From contig NZ_QAAE01000008.1 in NCBI RefSeq assembly GCF_003046585.1, positions 1-64,000 on the forward strand: a stretch of DNA of 64,000 nucleotides, read 5' to 3'. Source of the DNA: Nitrosomonas aestuarii. Lineage in GTDB: Bacteria; Pseudomonadota; Gammaproteobacteria; Burkholderiales; Nitrosomonadaceae. A model generated the notes under the pieces. The model was not told where the DNA came from, searched no databases, and saw only the letters and a list, made by a program, of their open reading frames with translations. The first letter of the stretch is position 1, and every line of letters begins with the position of its first letter. Below are positions 8,760 to 20,118 of this stretch, piece by piece. Position numbers and translations under genes: made by a program.

Positions 8760-11624
8760 CTAAATTTTATCCCGGAATGCTGCCTCAATCACTTCTTTTT
8801 GTTGCATTTTATGTATCGCCAGATAGCCGACTGACGGTGATGCGGATGAGGGCCGCAATGCATAACCCAATATCTGGCTCGGTTTCATATTCCGCAGCAG
8901 GTAATGCTGGATGCGGTGCCAGGCACCCTGGTTACCGGGTTCCTCCTGACACCAGATGATTTCTTTTGCTTTGTTGTAACGTTTGATTTCCTGCTTGAAA
9001 TCTTCGTGTGGGAATGGATAAAGCTGCTCGAGTCTGATAATAGCCATATCGGTTATCTGGTTTTCCTGACGATACGTCCTCAGCTCATAATAGATTTTTC
9101 CACTGCATACAATAATGCGTTTAACATTCTTCGGTTCCAATTCCTCAACTTCCGGAATGACCGGATAAAAGACACCTTCGGCCAGTTCTTCAAGACTCGA
9201 CACCGATTCCTTGTGCCGTAACATGCTTTTTGGACTCATGATGACCAGAGGCTTGCGTAGGGGGCGTATCATTTGCCGGCGCAGTAAATGATACATTTGC
9301 GCCGGAGTTGACGGCACACACACCTGAATATTGTAATCCGCACAAAGTTGCAAATAACGTTCGAGGCGGGCAGATGAATGCTCGGGCCCTTGTCCTTCAT
9401 AACCATGCGGCAGCAGCATCACCAATCCGCACAGACGTCCCCATTTGGCTTCGCCGGATGCGATGAACTGATCAATGACAACCTGCGCGCCATTGGAAAA
9501 ATCACCGAACTGCGCTTCCCAAACCACCAATTCATGCGGCTGCCCGGTGGCATAACCATATTCAAATCCCAGCACGGCCTCTTCTGACAAAATTGAATCA
9601 ATGACAACAAAATCGGGTTGATCTGGTGTGATATGTCGCAAGGGAACGTAAATATTTTTGTCTGCAAGCGATGTATCTTGATTATGCAGTACTGCGTGCC
9701 GATGAAAAAAGGTTCCGCGGCCTGAATCCTGTCCGGAGATGCGTATCGGAAAACCCTCATAAAGCAGCGCCGCATAGGCCAGATTCTCCGCCATACCCCA
9801 GTCCAATGGCAGATTCCCTTCTCCCATTGAACGTCTGTCTTCAATAATTTTTTCAACACGCTTATGCAGAATGAATTTTTCCGGAATATCAGTCAGGCGC
9901 ACAGCCAGTTGTTTAAGGGTATCAAGAGAAATACCTGTTTTAACCGGCTGGTTCCACTTGAAAGGTTTCTTGAATGCCGCCCAGTTGACTGAATAAGGGG
10001 ATTTGTAGTTGTAGCGAATATTTTTATTCGGGTTAATGCCGGCATCCATTGCTTCTCGGTAAGCCTGGGCCATGGCATCTGCTTCATTCGGTTTAATAAT
10101 GCCTGCGACTTCAAGTTTTTCGGCATAACGCTGGCGCGTCCCGGGATGCTGGTTGATGATCTGATACATTTTGGGTTGTGTAACCATCGGATCATCCTGC
10201 TCATTGTGTCCCAGGCGGCGAAAGCATACCATGTCGATCACGACATCTTTATGGAACTGCATGCGAAAATCCAGCGCGAGCTCGGTAATCATAATGACTG
10301 CTTCCGGATCATCGCCATTTACATGAAAAACAGGTGCCTCGACCATTTTAGCTACATCAGTGCAATACAGCGTGGAGCGGCTGTCACGCGGATCCGACGT
10401 GGTAAAGCCAATTTGATTGTTAATGATAATATGGATAGTGCCGCCTGTACCATAACCGCGTGTTTGCGACAGATTCAGTGTTTCCATGACAACACCCTGA
10501 CCGGCAAATGCAGCATCGCCATGAATTAAAACCGGTATTACTTTATCGCCTTGCCTGTCACGTAAACGATGTTGACGTGCACGCACGGAACCTTCCACGA
10601 CCGGATCAACGATTTCCAGATGTGATGGATTAAACGCTAAAGCAAGGCGTACTACGCCACCTGGCGTGGTAATGGCTGAAGAAAAACCCTGATGATATTT
10701 GACATCGCCAGAGGGCAGATCCTGCGCATATTTTTCTTCAAATTCACGAAACAGGTCCGCGGGCATTTTTCCCAGTGTATTGACCAGCACATTCAATCTG
10801 GCTCGATGTGCCATACCAATAACAATTTCGTCGACACCTGATTTGCCGGCAGAATTTATCAAACCGTCGAGTAGAGGAATCAGACTTTCATTACCTTCTC
10901 CCGAGAAGCGCTTCTGGCCAATATAACGGGTATGCAGATACTTTTCCAACCCTTCAGCAGCGCTCAATCTTTCCAGAATATGTTTTTTGTATTCAATGCT
11001 GTAATCTGGGTTGGAACGTTTTGTTTCCAGCCTGCTCTGTATCCAGCGTTTTTGCTCAACCGATGAAATATACATATATTCAGCGCCGATTGAACCGCAA
11101 TAGGTTTCTTTGAGTATCTGCAGAATTTCCCGCAAAGGCGCATGATCCGGTCCTGCCAACGAGCCTGTATTGTATACAGTATCCAAATCATTATCCGTGA
11201 AACCGAAATTAGCCGGATCAAGCTCAGATCGATACGGTTTCGAGTCGGTTTGCAAAGGGTCCAGCGATGCCTGGCTCAGGCCCAGATAGCGATACATGTT
11301 AATTAACTGCAGCACCGCAACTTGTTTGCGGTCATTGGTATCCGAATGCGCCGTTTGGATCACTTCGGGCAAAACGATCATACGGTCGGCATCTTCACCT
11401 TTCTTGGTGTCTCTGTTCTCTTTGGCCGGTTGCGATTCATTTGTGACGACAGCGCTTTTTAGTAGCTGACTGACTGGCAATCCTTGCGTTTGATGAATCG
11501 TGTCAAAATATTCGCGCCATGAGGGCTCAACTGAAATGGGATTATGCAGATATTCCTCATAAATTGCCTCGATAAAAGGCGCATTTGAACCAAATAACGG
11601 AGAATCCTGCAACTGCTTATTCAT
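8760..11624 (-). CDS. sucA: 2-oxoglutarate dehydrogenase E1
   Basis: Thiamine-diphosphate-dependent E1 of the 2-oxoglutarate dehydrogenase complex (954 aa, usual length about 930-950). The N-terminus (SPLFGSNAPFIEAIYEEYL) is the OdhA/SucA E2-interaction segment. Downstream are the small OGDH signature GMAHRARLNVLVN, the ThDP-binding HGDAAFAGQG, RLGHNEQDDP, and the transketolase-like beta domain with SEEAVLGFEYGYA and LLPHGYEGQGPEHSSAR. It is cotranscribed with gltA upstream (22-base gap) and sucB downstream (15 bases). In N. europaea the genes are present although the TCA cycle is reported to be poorly operative for heterotrophy; whether that holds here cannot be read from sequence. Confidence 0.96.
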   Translation of the reverse strand: MNKQLQDSPLFGSNAPFIEAIYEEYLHNPISVEPSWREYFDTIHQTQGLPVSQLLKSAVVTNESQPAKENRDTKKGEDADRMIVLPEVIQTAHSDTNDRKQVAVLQLINMYRYLGLSQASLDPLQTDSKPYRSELDPANFGFTDNDLDTVYNTGSLAGPDHAPLREILQILKETYCGSIGAEYMYISSVEQKRWIQSRLETKRSNPDYSIEYKKHILERLSAAEGLEKYLHTRYIGQKRFSGEGNESLIPLLDGLINSAGKSGVDEIVIGMAHRARLNVLVNTLGKMPADLFREFEEKYAQDLPSGDVKYHQGFSSAITTPGGVVRLALAFNPSHLEIVDPVVEGSVRARQHRLRDRQGDKVIPVLIHGDAAFAGQGVVMETLNLSQTRGYGTGGTIHIIINNQIGFTTSDPRDSRSTLYCTDVAKMVEAPVFHVNGDDPEAVIMITELALDFRMQFHKDVVIDMVCFRRLGHNEQDDPMVTQPKMYQIINQHPGTRQRYAEKLEVAGIIKPNEADAMAQAYREAMDAGINPNKNIRYNYKSPYSVNWAAFKKPFKWNQPVKTGISLDTLKQLAVRLTDIPEKFILHKRVEKIIEDRRSMGEGNLPLDWGMAENLAYAALLYEGFPIRISGQDSGRGTFFHRHAVLHNQDTSLADKNIYVPLRHITPDQPDFVVIDSILSEEAVLGFEYGYATGQPHELVVWEAQFGDFSNGAQVVIDQFIASGEAKWGRLCGLVMLLPHGYEGQGPEHSSARLERYLQLCADYNIQVCVPSTPAQMYHLLRRQMIRPLRKPLVIMSPKSMLRHKESVSSLEELAEGVFYPVIPEVEELEPKNVKRIIVCSGKIYYELRTYRQENQITDMAIIRLEQLYPFPHEDFKQEIKRYNKAKEIIWCQEEPGNQGAWHRIQHYLLRNMKPSQILGYALRPSSASPSVGYLAIHKMQQKEVIEAAFRDKI

Positions 11625-11646
11625 ATCCGGCAGTCTCAGTCAATAA

Positions 11647-12945
11647 TTATTTACGAAAATCAGCAGGTACATCACGCATCGGTGTACCTGTGTACAATTG
11701 GCGCGGACGTCCGATCTTGTAATCCGGATCAGAAACCATCTCATTCCATTGTGCGACCCAGCCAACCGTCCGCGCCATTGCAAAGATCGCGGTAAACATG
11801 ATGGTTGGAATACCCATCGCACGTTGTACGATGCCCGAATAGAAATCAACATTCGGATACAATTTTCTGGTAATAAAATAGTCGTCTTCCAACGCAATCC
11901 TTTCCAGTTCAAGCGCCAGTTTGAACAAACGGTCATTCTGTAATCCGAGCACATTTAAGACTTCGTGACAGGTTTCACGCATCAGTTTTGCACGGGGGTC
12001 AAAATTTTTGTATACCCGGTGTCCAAATCCCATCAAACGATAATTTTCATCTTTACTTTTGGCACGCTTGATATATTCGTTTATACGCGAGACATCACCA
12101 ATTTCCTCAAGCATATGTAAGCAGGCCTCATTCGCACCACCATGAGCCGGTCCCCACAAACAAGCGATACCTGCAGAAACACAAGCAAATGGATTAGCGC
12201 CGCTTGATCCGGCCAGGCGTACTGTAGATGTAGAAGCGTTCTGTTCATGGTCGGCATGCAAAATCAAAATGCGATCCAAAGCACGTACAATTTTGGGGTC
12301 AGCCTTATAATCTTCCGTCGGTAATGAAAACATCATGTGTAAAAAATTTTCAGCATAACTGAGATTGTTACGCGGATAGATATAGGGCTGGCCAATATTA
12401 TATTTGTATGCCATCGCTGCGATGGTCGGCAACTTGGCAATCAAACGCATTGCAGATAACTCCCGATGACTTGCATCGGAAATATCCATAGCCTCATGAT
12501 AAAAAGCCGACAAGGCACCTACCACACCAACCATTACCGCCATTGGATGCGCATCCCGACGAAATCCACTATAAAACTTGACCAGTTGCTCATGCAGCAT
12601 CGTATGATGCTTGATATCCTTGTCAAAGCTGGCTTTTTCACTCTCTTTGGGCAGTTCTCCATGCATCAGGAGATAACAAATTTCGACAAAGTCGCATTGT
12701 CTTGCAAGCTGTTCGATCGGGTAGCCGCGATATAACAGAATACCCTTATCACCATCAATGAAGGTTATTTCGGAACTGTTACTGGCGGTAGATAGAAAAC
12801 CAGGATCATAAGTAAATAATCCACTTTTGGCATGCAACTTACGAATATCCACTACATCCGGCCCCATGGTACCTGACATGACGGGAAGTTCTATGGGTTC
12901 ACTGCCGACTCCAAGATTCAAGGTTGCTGTACCTTTCTGTGCCAT
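11647..12945 (-). CDS. gltA: Citrate synthase (type II)
   Basis: Condenses acetyl-CoA and oxaloacetate to citrate, the entry to the TCA cycle (432 aa, typical of hexameric, NADH-sensitive type II enzymes). The N-terminal beta domain is at about 1-60. Active-site residues are in [26 protein letters not shown] (second His) and [11 protein letters not shown] (catalytic Asp), with PRQLYTG near the C-terminus. A GGAG ribosome binding site lies 8-10 bases before the ATG. It sits 103 bases after sdhE and just before sucA, so it may have its own promoter in that gap as well as readthrough from sdhB-sdhE. Confidence 0.96.
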   Translation of the reverse strand: MAQKGTATLNLGVGSEPIELPVMSGTMGPDVVDIRKLHAKSGLFTYDPGFLSTASNSSEITFIDGDKGILLYRGYPIEQLARQCDFVEICYLLMHGELPKESEKASFDKDIKHHTMLHEQLVKFYSGFRRDAHPMAVMVGVVGALSAFYHEAMDISDASHRELSAMRLIAKLPTIAAMAYKYNIGQPYIYPRNNLSYAENFLHMMFSLPTEDYKADPKIVRALDRILILHADHEQNASTSTVRLAGSSGANPFACVSAGIACLWGPAHGGANEACLHMLEEIGDVSRINEYIKRAKSKDENYRLMGFGHRVYKNFDPRAKLMRETCHEVLNVLGLQNDRLFKLALELERIALEDDYFITRKLYPNVDFYSGIVQRAMGIPTIMFTAIFAMARTVGWVAQWNEMVSDPDYKIGRPRQLYTGTPMRDVPADFRK

Positions 12946-13048
12946 TTTACTTCTCCACGTATTACAATAGTTAACTTACTGGGCGCTGTTTCATCTCATT
13001 ACAGCTGCTTTGCAGACACTCAGATGTTTTCTGTTTCAATGTGCACAC

Positions 13049-13282
13049 TTAGCTTTTCTGTAGCAATTTTAATACCGGTAACAGATCATCGTCCATGACT
13101 GCCTTTCTTGCGCAAATCAAATCCCATAAATCATTATCAGCAAGTGATAACAAACTTTCAAACTGCATTATTTCTTCTTTACTTAACTGACGGTAATATT
13201 GATCCATAAAACGCTGAAGAACTATGTCTAATTCCAACATCCCACGCCGGCAGCGCCAGCGTGCGCGTTCGAATCCTTTCAT
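13049..13282 (-). CDS. sdhE: Succinate dehydrogenase flavinylation factor SdhE
   Basis: Small soluble factor (77 aa) of the SdhE/SDHAF2 family (formerly YgfY/CptB) that promotes covalent FAD attachment to SdhA. The RGxxE-type motif is seen in the N-terminal RRGMLELD, followed by helices LQRFMDQYY, SKEEIMQFESLL and DNDLWDLI, all typical. Its start overlaps the sdhB stop by 4 bases (ATGA), so translation is coupled. Its client sdhA is not beside it in this window. Confidence 0.9.
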   Translation of the reverse strand: MKGFERARWRCRRGMLELDIVLQRFMDQYYRQLSKEEIMQFESLLSLADNDLWDLICARKAVMDDDLLPVLKLLQKS

Positions 13283-13974
13283 ACCGTTCTTTTTACCATC
13301 ATATCTTTAATTTTACCAATCGCATTAGTTGGATTGAGTCCTTTCGGGCAAGAAGCTACACAATTCATGATGGAGTGACAACGAAAAAGGCGGTAGGGAT
13401 CTTCTAAATAATCGAGTCGTTCCGCTGTCGCCTGATCGCGGCTGTCCGCCAAAAAACGGTATGCTTGCAATAAACCCGCGGGACCAACAAATTTGTCCGG
13501 ATTCCACCAAAATGACGGACAAGCAGTGGAACAACATGCGCATAAAATACATTCGTAAGCGCCCTCCAGTTCGGCACGTTCCTCTGGTGATTGCAAGCGC
13601 TCTGTTTCCGGTGGCGGGTTATGATTGATTAAATACGGCTTGATAGCGTGATATTGATTGTAAAACTGTGTCATATCGACAATCAAATCACGAATAACCG
13701 GTAACCCAGGGAGTGGACGCACTTCTATAGGTTCACGTAATGTTTTTAACGGCGTGATACATGCCAAACCATTACGTCCGTTGATATTCATGCCATCCGA
13801 CCCGCAAACACCCTCGGTACAGGAGCGCCTCAAACTCAGGCTGTCGTCAACAGATTTGATTCGTATGAGCGCATCCAGCAACATTTTGTCAGTTGCGGCC
13901 AGCTCGATATCATAATCCTGCATATAAGGTTTTTCATCTTTTTCAGGATCATAACGGTAAACAGAAATTTTCAT
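13279..13974 (-). CDS. sdhB: Succinate dehydrogenase iron-sulfur subunit
   Basis: Electron-transfer subunit of succinate dehydrogenase (231 aa). Three cluster motifs are visible: SCTEGVCGSDGMNINGRNGLAC for [2Fe-2S], CILCACCSTACP for [4Fe-4S], and CHSIMNCVASCPKGLNP supplying the [3Fe-4S] and last cysteines. The ATG has a good AGGAG ribosome binding site. Downstream it overlaps sdhE. Upstream, where sdhC, sdhD and sdhA would normally be, there are only 157 bases and then the end of der; no remnant of sdhA was seen. The other subunits must be encoded elsewhere if the complex is made. Confidence 0.95.
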   Translation of the reverse strand: MKISVYRYDPEKDEKPYMQDYDIELAATDKMLLDALIRIKSVDDSLSLRRSCTEGVCGSDGMNINGRNGLACITPLKTLREPIEVRPLPGLPVIRDLIVDMTQFYNQYHAIKPYLINHNPPPETERLQSPEERAELEGAYECILCACCSTACPSFWWNPDKFVGPAGLLQAYRFLADSRDQATAERLDYLEDPYRLFRCHSIMNCVASCPKGLNPTNAIGKIKDMMVKRTV

Positions 13975-14131
13975 CGCTGACTCCTATACCTCTATGTTGA
14001 CATTAATTGCGCAACTGAATGCGCGACCACAAGAATTAAGATGCAGTTTAACAGATGGACAGCAATATGGTACAGGGCATATCCCAAAGCGGCTGACGAG
14101 AACCAGTACTCCCGCTACTTCTCAAATTTTA

Positions 14132-15529
14132 TTAACCGTATTTCTTCCGGTTGCGCCGACGTCGATTATGCGCACGCCGCGCTTCCATTTCAGTGAGCGG
14201 AGCGGCTTTTTTATGGGCATAGGGATTGTGTCCGACTTTGAATTCTATTCGTAAGGGCGTGCCCGCCAGATTAAAAGCCTCTCGAAAAAAATTCTCCAGA
14301 TAACGCCGATATGTTTCAGGTACATGATCCAGCATACTTCCGTGAATGACAATCAGCGGCGGGTTTGATCCCCCTTGATGCGCATAGCGTAATTTAGGCC
14401 GTGACATACCACCGCGGGGCGGTGCATGCTTTTCAACCGCTGTATGCAAGGCACGGGTTAGTCGTGGCGTAGACAAGTCGGCCATTGCAGCAGCATATGT
14501 CTGATCAACGGATAAAACCAGTTTTTGTAAACCGGTGCCCTCCAAAGCGGATATGTAGTGCAATTTGGCAAAACCAAGGAAGCTCAGTTTACGGGAAAGT
14601 TCTCTTTTAATCACCTCACGCTGATAACCATCAAGCCCGTCCCATTTATTCACAGCCACTACCAACGCACGGCCTGATTGCAAAATAAAATCAGCGATAT
14701 GCGCATCCTGTTCGCTAATCTCGCTTCTGGCATCCAGCACCAACACTACTACATTGGCGTCTTCTACTGCCTGCAATGTCTTGATGGCTGAAAATTTTTC
14801 AACTGTTTCCTTAACCTTCCCCCTGCGTCGCAGCCCGGCAGTATCGATAAGCGTGTAATGCTTATTGTTATGTTCAAAATCGATATAAATGCTGTCTCTG
14901 GTTGTACCGGGCTGATCAAAGGCGATTACCCGTTCTTCGCCGAGCAAGGCATTAATCAGAGTTGATTTACCGACATTCGGACGGCCGACAATAGCAATTT
15001 TCGGATACCTGTGCTCATTTTGTGCTTCTTCGAATTCGGGAAATTCAGCTAGCGCAAGCGCCGCCAGTTCATTGACATGGTCACCATGCAACGCCGAAAC
15101 CGCATAAGGCTCACCAAGACCCAGTTCATAAAACTCAGCGGTAACTACTGCGGCAGACATGCCTTCTGTTTTATTAACAATCAACAGGATTTTCTGATCT
15201 TTTCTCCGCAATTGCTCGGCGATGATTTTGTCTTGTGCAGTCACACCCTGACGGCCATCAACAATAAAAAGCACTTTATCTGCTTCATCAATTGCCTGTA
15301 AGGACTGTAGCGCCATCGCATGCATAATCCCATCTTTGACTACCGGTTCCAGGCCGCCAGTATCCATGACCAGATAGGGTTTATCCCCTACTCTGCCGTG
15401 ACCATAATGCCGATCCCTGGTTAAACCGGGAATATCTGCAACCAAGGCATCTCGACTGCGTGTCAGGCGGTTAAACAGCGTGGATTTACCCACATTGGGG
15501 CGACCGACCAGAACAAGTGTGGGTTTCAT
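14132..15529 (-). CDS. der: Ribosome biogenesis GTPase Der (EngA)
   Basis: Essential double GTPase for 50S subunit maturation (465 aa). Two tandem G domains are present: the first with GRPNVGKST at 9-17, DTGGLEP and NKTE; the second with GRPNVGKST near 180, [10 protein letters not shown] and NKWD. They are followed by the C-terminal KH-like domain. The C-terminal tail [15 protein letters not shown] is strongly basic, as in other Der proteins. It is the last gene of the ndk-to-der operon, 84 bases after bamB, in the arrangement common to many beta- and gammaproteobacteria. Confidence 0.96.
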   Translation of the reverse strand: MKPTLVLVGRPNVGKSTLFNRLTRSRDALVADIPGLTRDRHYGHGRVGDKPYLVMDTGGLEPVVKDGIMHAMALQSLQAIDEADKVLFIVDGRQGVTAQDKIIAEQLRRKDQKILLIVNKTEGMSAAVVTAEFYELGLGEPYAVSALHGDHVNELAALALAEFPEFEEAQNEHRYPKIAIVGRPNVGKSTLINALLGEERVIAFDQPGTTRDSIYIDFEHNNKHYTLIDTAGLRRRGKVKETVEKFSAIKTLQAVEDANVVVLVLDARSEISEQDAHIADFILQSGRALVVAVNKWDGLDGYQREVIKRELSRKLSFLGFAKLHYISALEGTGLQKLVLSVDQTYAAAMADLSTPRLTRALHTAVEKHAPPRGGMSRPKLRYAHQGGSNPPLIVIHGSMLDHVPETYRRYLENFFREAFNLAGTPLRIEFKVGHNPYAHKKAAPLTEMEARRAHNRRRRNRKKYG

Positions 15530-15613
15530 CTTATTTGGATATGATTACTTTACCAGTACGTTACGAAGAAAAAGTTTTTGCAAGAGCTACTTGGAATCTT
15601 ATCAGATGAAAAT

Positions 15614-16834
15614 TCAAAATTTGGAATTAAATGCGAAAATTCCGCCATTAGCAGTCTGTACAATGAATCCGCCGGGGATCCGCTGCGGCTGTGACAATAT
15701 GGCGCCGCCATCTGTTGCCGCACGCGCCAGCACCACGCCATCATAATTTCTCAGGATGTTGACAAAACCCTTATCGTCACCAAGCACAATAAAATGACCA
15801 TCTACTAAAGGTGCGGTCAGTCTTTTGCTACCCAGTTTGCCTTGCTTCCACATCCCAGCGCCACTTCTTTTATCATACGCAGCTAACACGCCATTGTCTT
15901 CAGTGACATAAACATAATCACTATCCATTGCCAAACCAGCACTGCTGGAAGATTCACGTGCCCAAATCTGGGTGCCGTCAATGACTTGAAAACAACCTAC
16001 CCGCCCTTGATAAGCAGCCGCACAAACAAGCCGATCATCAATAGCCGGCGAGCTGGTAATATCAGTCATTCTTTCAAGTTCGGTTACGCCGCGCGGCTGA
16101 GATACTACGGCTTCCCAACCCACATTGCCGTTAAACAAGCTCATAGCCACCATTTTACCACCAGCAAATCCTGCAAAAACAGCACCTTGGGTAATTGCAA
16201 CACCTGCTGAACTGCGCACCGTTAATGTTGGTGTAGCACCCTGATAAACCCATTTTCTCTGGCCATCAACAGCATCAAGTCCGTAGATTCTCGCATCTGC
16301 CGTTCGTACAACAACAATATCGCTATTTACCTGGGGCAGGCCCAATATTTCACTGCTGACCTGTGCCTTCCACAGAGTATGGCCAGCCGTGTTATACGCA
16401 AGTACTTCACCCTTGGAAGTCCCCATCAGCAGTATGCCTTCACCGACGCCAACACCTGCAGAAAATGGATATTTAGTTTTAACAGTCCATATTTCTTCAC
16501 CTGTATGCGGATCCAGACTTACCAGTAGTCCTTTTTCATCAGCCGCATAAATAGCATTATCTTCGTAGACAGCATGAAATCGGGCTATCCCGCTCTCCCC
16601 TACGCGACTTTTCCACAAAAGCGGTATTTCATCAAGCGCATTCAGTGCAGCCAGTTCTTCTTCGTCGATAACAACTTTTTTTTCCCGTTCAAATAATTCA
16701 GCAACTTGATAGCCAAATGATTCGAACATTTTTGGGTTAAAAGGTGATGGCAGGCTACTGCAACCACCAAGAAGAAACATGACCGCTAAAACCCATAGAT
16801 AGCGTTTTCGCCACAACACTTCAGTTCTCGACAA
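15614..16834 (-). CDS. bamB: Outer membrane assembly lipoprotein BamB
   Basis: Beta-propeller lipoprotein of the BAM complex that inserts outer-membrane beta-barrel proteins (406 aa). A signal peptide with lipobox LLGG-C25 is followed by PQQ-like repeats (GEEIWTVKTKYPFSAG, GQRKWVYQG, RSGAGMWKQG) covering the rest of the protein. The listed start is a TTG 11 bases after the yfgM stop with no clear ribosome binding site; a GTG five codons later (16819) is an equally possible start and keeps the signal peptide. It lies between yfgM and der, the conserved place. Confidence 0.92.
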   Translation of the reverse strand: MSRTEVLWRKRYLWVLAVMFLLGGCSSLPSPFNPKMFESFGYQVAELFEREKKVVIDEEELAALNALDEIPLLWKSRVGESGIARFHAVYEDNAIYAADEKGLLVSLDPHTGEEIWTVKTKYPFSAGVGVGEGILLMGTSKGEVLAYNTAGHTLWKAQVSSEILGLPQVNSDIVVVRTADARIYGLDAVDGQRKWVYQGATPTLTVRSSAGVAITQGAVFAGFAGGKMVAMSLFNGNVGWEAVVSQPRGVTELERMTDITSSPAIDDRLVCAAAYQGRVGCFQVIDGTQIWARESSSSAGLAMDSDYVYVTEDNGVLAAYDKRSGAGMWKQGKLGSKRLTAPLVDGHFIVLGDDKGFVNILRNYDGVVLARAATDGGAILSQPQRIPGGFIVQTANGGIFAFNSKF

Positions 16835-16845
16835 GACAAATATGC

Positions 16846-17484
16846 TCAGTCAGATTCTCCCAATGCATCCAGTTTCATCTGTACGATATTGAAATAGCTA
16901 TTATTTTTGTTGAGATTGTTGATTGCAGCCTGGTAGGACAGTCGCGCTTCTTCTATTTTTCCCGAGGCCAGTAGCACATCACCTTTTAAATCGTCATACA
17001 ATCCTGAAAAGGAATCAATATGTTTAGTATTTAAATGACGTAACGCTTCATTGTAATTTTCTTCGTCAAACAAAACACTGGCTAGTCTCAATCGAGCCAA
17101 ATCCTTCATTTCAGGCTCTTTAGCATGATCGAGTATCCACTGTAGCTGCGTTTTCGCTCGTTGCATATCACCTGCTTTTATGCTTGACCTGGCTGCAATC
17201 AATGCAGCGCGTGGGGCATAACCACTGGATGGATATCCTTCTGTTAACAAATGCGCTGCATCGCTGATTTTTTCAAAATCTTCTGTTGTCTGCACTTGTT
17301 TGAGCAAGACATACAAATCAGCCGCCTGCTGTGCCTGCTGTTGCTGATAGTATTTCCAGACCTGCGTGCCGCCAAAGGTTGCCATCATTACCGCCAGGAC
17401 AACTGTTATAGCAGTCCCAAATCTGTTCCACCATGCTTTAATACCTTCAATTTTATCTTCTTCTTCGCGATTATATGTTGCCAT
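16846..17484 (-). CDS. yfgM: YfgM-like membrane-anchored TPR protein
   Basis: Ancillary protein of the SecYEG translocon (YfgM/COG2976 family, 212 aa), thought to hand periplasmic chaperones to emerging proteins and to work with PpiD. There is a short acidic cytoplasmic N-terminus (YNREEEDKIEGIKAWW), one transmembrane helix at about 22-42, and periplasmic TPR-like helices (DVLLASGKIEEARLSYQAA). It sits between hisS and bamB, as in E. coli. Family membership is clear from the N-terminal motif and the locus; the function is by homology. Confidence 0.88.
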   Translation of the reverse strand: MATYNREEEDKIEGIKAWWNRFGTAITVVLAVMMATFGGTQVWKYYQQQQAQQAADLYVLLKQVQTTEDFEKISDAAHLLTEGYPSSGYAPRAALIAARSSIKAGDMQRAKTQLQWILDHAKEPEMKDLARLRLASVLFDEENYNEALRHLNTKHIDSFSGLYDDLKGDVLLASGKIEEARLSYQAAINNLNKNNSYFNIVQMKLDALGESD

Positions 17485-17545
17485 TATATTTCCCTGAAAT
17501 AGTTACTATTCACATGAAAAAAATAAAACACAGCTGACGCTTCGT

Positions 17546-18808
17546 TCATTTTGTTTTTATCAACTCACTCACAGTATTCAAATCGACTCTTGCCTGTTCG
17601 ATAGCTTCACGTAACGGTTTAAGTGTCACAGCCTGCGCCAACGCTTCATCGTCGCCAATAACTAACGCATAACGCGCCCCACTGGCATCAGCTTTTTTCA
17701 TTTGTGATTTAAAACTGCCGCCACCGCAATGAAGAATAACCTGACAGTTTTCATTGCGTAAGAACTCTGCCGCCCGCCACGCGTAATCCATCGCCCGCTC
17801 ACCCTGGTGCACTATGTAGACATCGGGTACAGGATGCGCTATTTCCTTACCGCATTCCTGCATCAACGCCAGTAACCGCTCTATTCCCATGGCAAAACCG
17901 CAAGCTGGTGCAGGCTTACCTCCTACCTGCTCGACAAGTCCATCATAACGGCCACCTGCGCATACCGTACCTTGCGCGCCGAGTTTATCAGTGACCCATT
18001 CAAAAACCGTGCGATTATAGTAATCCAGTCCTCTGACCAGACGCAGATTGATTTCAAAATTGACCCCCTGCTCGCGCAAGATGTGCTGCAATGTTTCAAA
18101 ATGAATACAGGATGGTTCGTCTAGATCATCAATAAGCTTGGGTGCGTGCTCGATAATTGATTGCATTTCCGGATTCTTGCTGTCTAGGATACGCAGCGGA
18201 TTCGAATGCAACCGCCTGTTTGCATCTTCATCCAACCGATCTGCATGTTGTTCAAAATATTTAATCAGCCTCGCACGGTGCAAGGCTCTGGATTCCGAAC
18301 TGCCCAGCGTACCAATTTCAAGACGTAAACCAGTAATGCCCAACATTTGCCACAAGCGAGCACACATGATGATTAATTCAGCATCAATATCAGGTCCGGA
18401 AAAACCTAACGCTTCCACACCAACTTGATGGAATTGCCGATAGCGTCCTTTTTGCGGTCTCTCGTGGCGAAACATCGGACCGGAGTAAAAGAGTCTTTGC
18501 GGACTTCCATATAACAGATTATGCTCGATAACAGCACGCACACAGGATGCAGTACCCTCAGGGCGCAGCGCTAAACTGTCATTATTGAGATGATCGACAA
18601 AACTGTACATCTCTTTTTCAACAATATCAGTCACTTCACCGATAGAACGAACGAACAAATCGGTTTGTTCAACAATCGGCGTACGAATATTTCGATAACC
18701 ATACATCGCCAGCCAATCTTGCACAGTCTGCTCGAAAAAAAACCATTGATGGGCCTCGTCGGGAAGAATGTCATTCATCCCACGAATCGCTTTTATAACT
18801 TTAGCCAT
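17546..18808 (-). CDS. hisS: Histidyl-tRNA synthetase
   Basis: Class II aminoacyl-tRNA synthetase charging tRNA-His (420 aa). The N-terminus [13 protein letters not shown] is typical. Motif 2 is [18 protein letters not shown], the HisA histidine-binding motif is [15 protein letters not shown], motif 3 is [10 protein letters not shown], and the C-terminal anticodon-binding domain follows from about 325. The start overlaps the ispG stop (TAATG), so the two are translationally coupled. Confidence 0.97.
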   Translation of the reverse strand: MAKVIKAIRGMNDILPDEAHQWFFFEQTVQDWLAMYGYRNIRTPIVEQTDLFVRSIGEVTDIVEKEMYSFVDHLNNDSLALRPEGTASCVRAVIEHNLLYGSPQRLFYSGPMFRHERPQKGRYRQFHQVGVEALGFSGPDIDAELIIMCARLWQMLGITGLRLEIGTLGSSESRALHRARLIKYFEQHADRLDEDANRRLHSNPLRILDSKNPEMQSIIEHAPKLIDDLDEPSCIHFETLQHILREQGVNFEINLRLVRGLDYYNRTVFEWVTDKLGAQGTVCAGGRYDGLVEQVGGKPAPACGFAMGIERLLALMQECGKEIAHPVPDVYIVHQGERAMDYAWRAAEFLRNENCQVILHCGGGSFKSQMKKADASGARYALVIGDDEALAQAVTLKPLREAIEQARVDLNTVSELIKTK

Positions 18809-20049
18809 TACCCAGCTTTTCTCGGATATTTTTCCTGAACGTAATTTTCGACAATCTGGCGAAATTCTGCGGCAATATTGTCACCTTTTAAAGTGACTGT
18901 TTTCTCACCATCCACATAAACAGGCGCTACCGGGCTTTCACCAGATCCTGGTAGACTGATGCCGACATTGGCATGTTTGCTCTCTCCCGGGCCATTCACT
19001 ACACAACCCATGACCGCCAGAGTCATATTCTCAACTCCTTCATACTGCTCACGCCACACAATCATCTCTTCACGCACATACCCCTGAATACTTTCAGCCA
19101 GTTCCTGAAAATACGTGCTGGTCGTTCGACCACATCCGGGACAGGCAGCAACCAACGGTACAAAGGCGCGCAACCCCATGGTTTGTAGAATTTCCTGAGC
19201 AACGATGACTTCCCGTGAACGCGACCCGCCCGGCTCAGGTGTCAATGAAATCCGTATTGTATCCCCGACACCTTCCTGCAAAAGTATCGACAAAGCAGCT
19301 GTGGATGCGACAATTCCTTTGGAGCCCATCCCGGCTTCCGTCAGTCCCAGATGCAGCGCATAATCACAGCGAGCAGCCAATTCCCGGTAAACCATGATTA
19401 AATCCTGTACACCACTTACTTTGCAAGACAACACAATCCTGTTACGCGGCAATCCGATTTCCTCCGCTTTTGCAGCGCTTTCCAGCGCTGAAGTTATCAG
19501 TGCCTCACGCATAACATAAGTCGCATCCTTAGGATCACTGGAACTGGCATTCTCATCCATAATCCGCGCGAGCATTTCTTGATCAAGGCTCCCCCAGTTA
19601 ACACCGATACGGATCGGTTTGTCATATTTGCACGCTGTTTCGATCAGGGTTGTAAATTGCTCGTCACGTTTTTTACCTTTACCGACATTGCCAGGATTAA
19701 TCCGAAACTTGGCCAAAGACTGCGCACACTCAGGATAACTGGTAAGCAACTTATGACCATTAAAGTGAAAATCACCGACCAATGGCACATGGCATCCCAT
19801 GTCATCCAGTCGCTGACGAATATCTGGCACCGCTTTAGCCGCATCGGCAGAATTAACGGTTATGCGAACCAACTCCGAACCGGCACGTGCTAATTGCGCA
19901 ACTTGTTCTGTAGTGGCGACCACATCAACGGTATCCGTATTGGTCATTGATTGCACAACAACTGGAGCGCCTCCTCCAATTTTAATTGACCCGACGTCAA
20001 CACCGACACTTGAACGCCGTCGCGAAGTTAAACTTTTTTGGGATGTCAT
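18808..20049 (-). CDS. ispG: 4-hydroxy-3-methylbut-2-enyl diphosphate synthase (flavodoxin/ferredoxin)
   Basis: IspG (GcpE) converts 2-C-methyl-D-erythritol 2,4-cyclodiphosphate to HMBPP in the non-mevalonate isoprenoid pathway (413 aa). The TIM-barrel N-terminal part has [10 protein letters not shown] and the C-terminal [4Fe-4S] domain has [16 protein letters not shown] and [15 protein letters not shown] with the ligand cysteines. It lies between rodZ (69 bases) and hisS (1-base overlap), the common proteobacterial order. No strong ribosome binding site precedes the ATG. Confidence 0.96.
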   Translation of the reverse strand: MTSQKSLTSRRRSSVGVDVGSIKIGGGAPVVVQSMTNTDTVDVVATTEQVAQLARAGSELVRITVNSADAAKAVPDIRQRLDDMGCHVPLVGDFHFNGHKLLTSYPECAQSLAKFRINPGNVGKGKKRDEQFTTLIETACKYDKPIRIGVNWGSLDQEMLARIMDENASSSDPKDATYVMREALITSALESAAKAEEIGLPRNRIVLSCKVSGVQDLIMVYRELAARCDYALHLGLTEAGMGSKGIVASTAALSILLQEGVGDTIRISLTPEPGGSRSREVIVAQEILQTMGLRAFVPLVAACPGCGRTTSTYFQELAESIQGYVREEMIVWREQYEGVENMTLAVMGCVVNGPGESKHANVGISLPGSGESPVAPVYVDGEKTVTLKGDNIAAEFRQIVENYVQEKYPRKAG

Positions 20050-20118
20050 AGATTATTTTGTATCATTCTCGATATTCAAGAAACAGTAGACAGTAAAAAC
20101 CATTGCTTACAGGATTGA

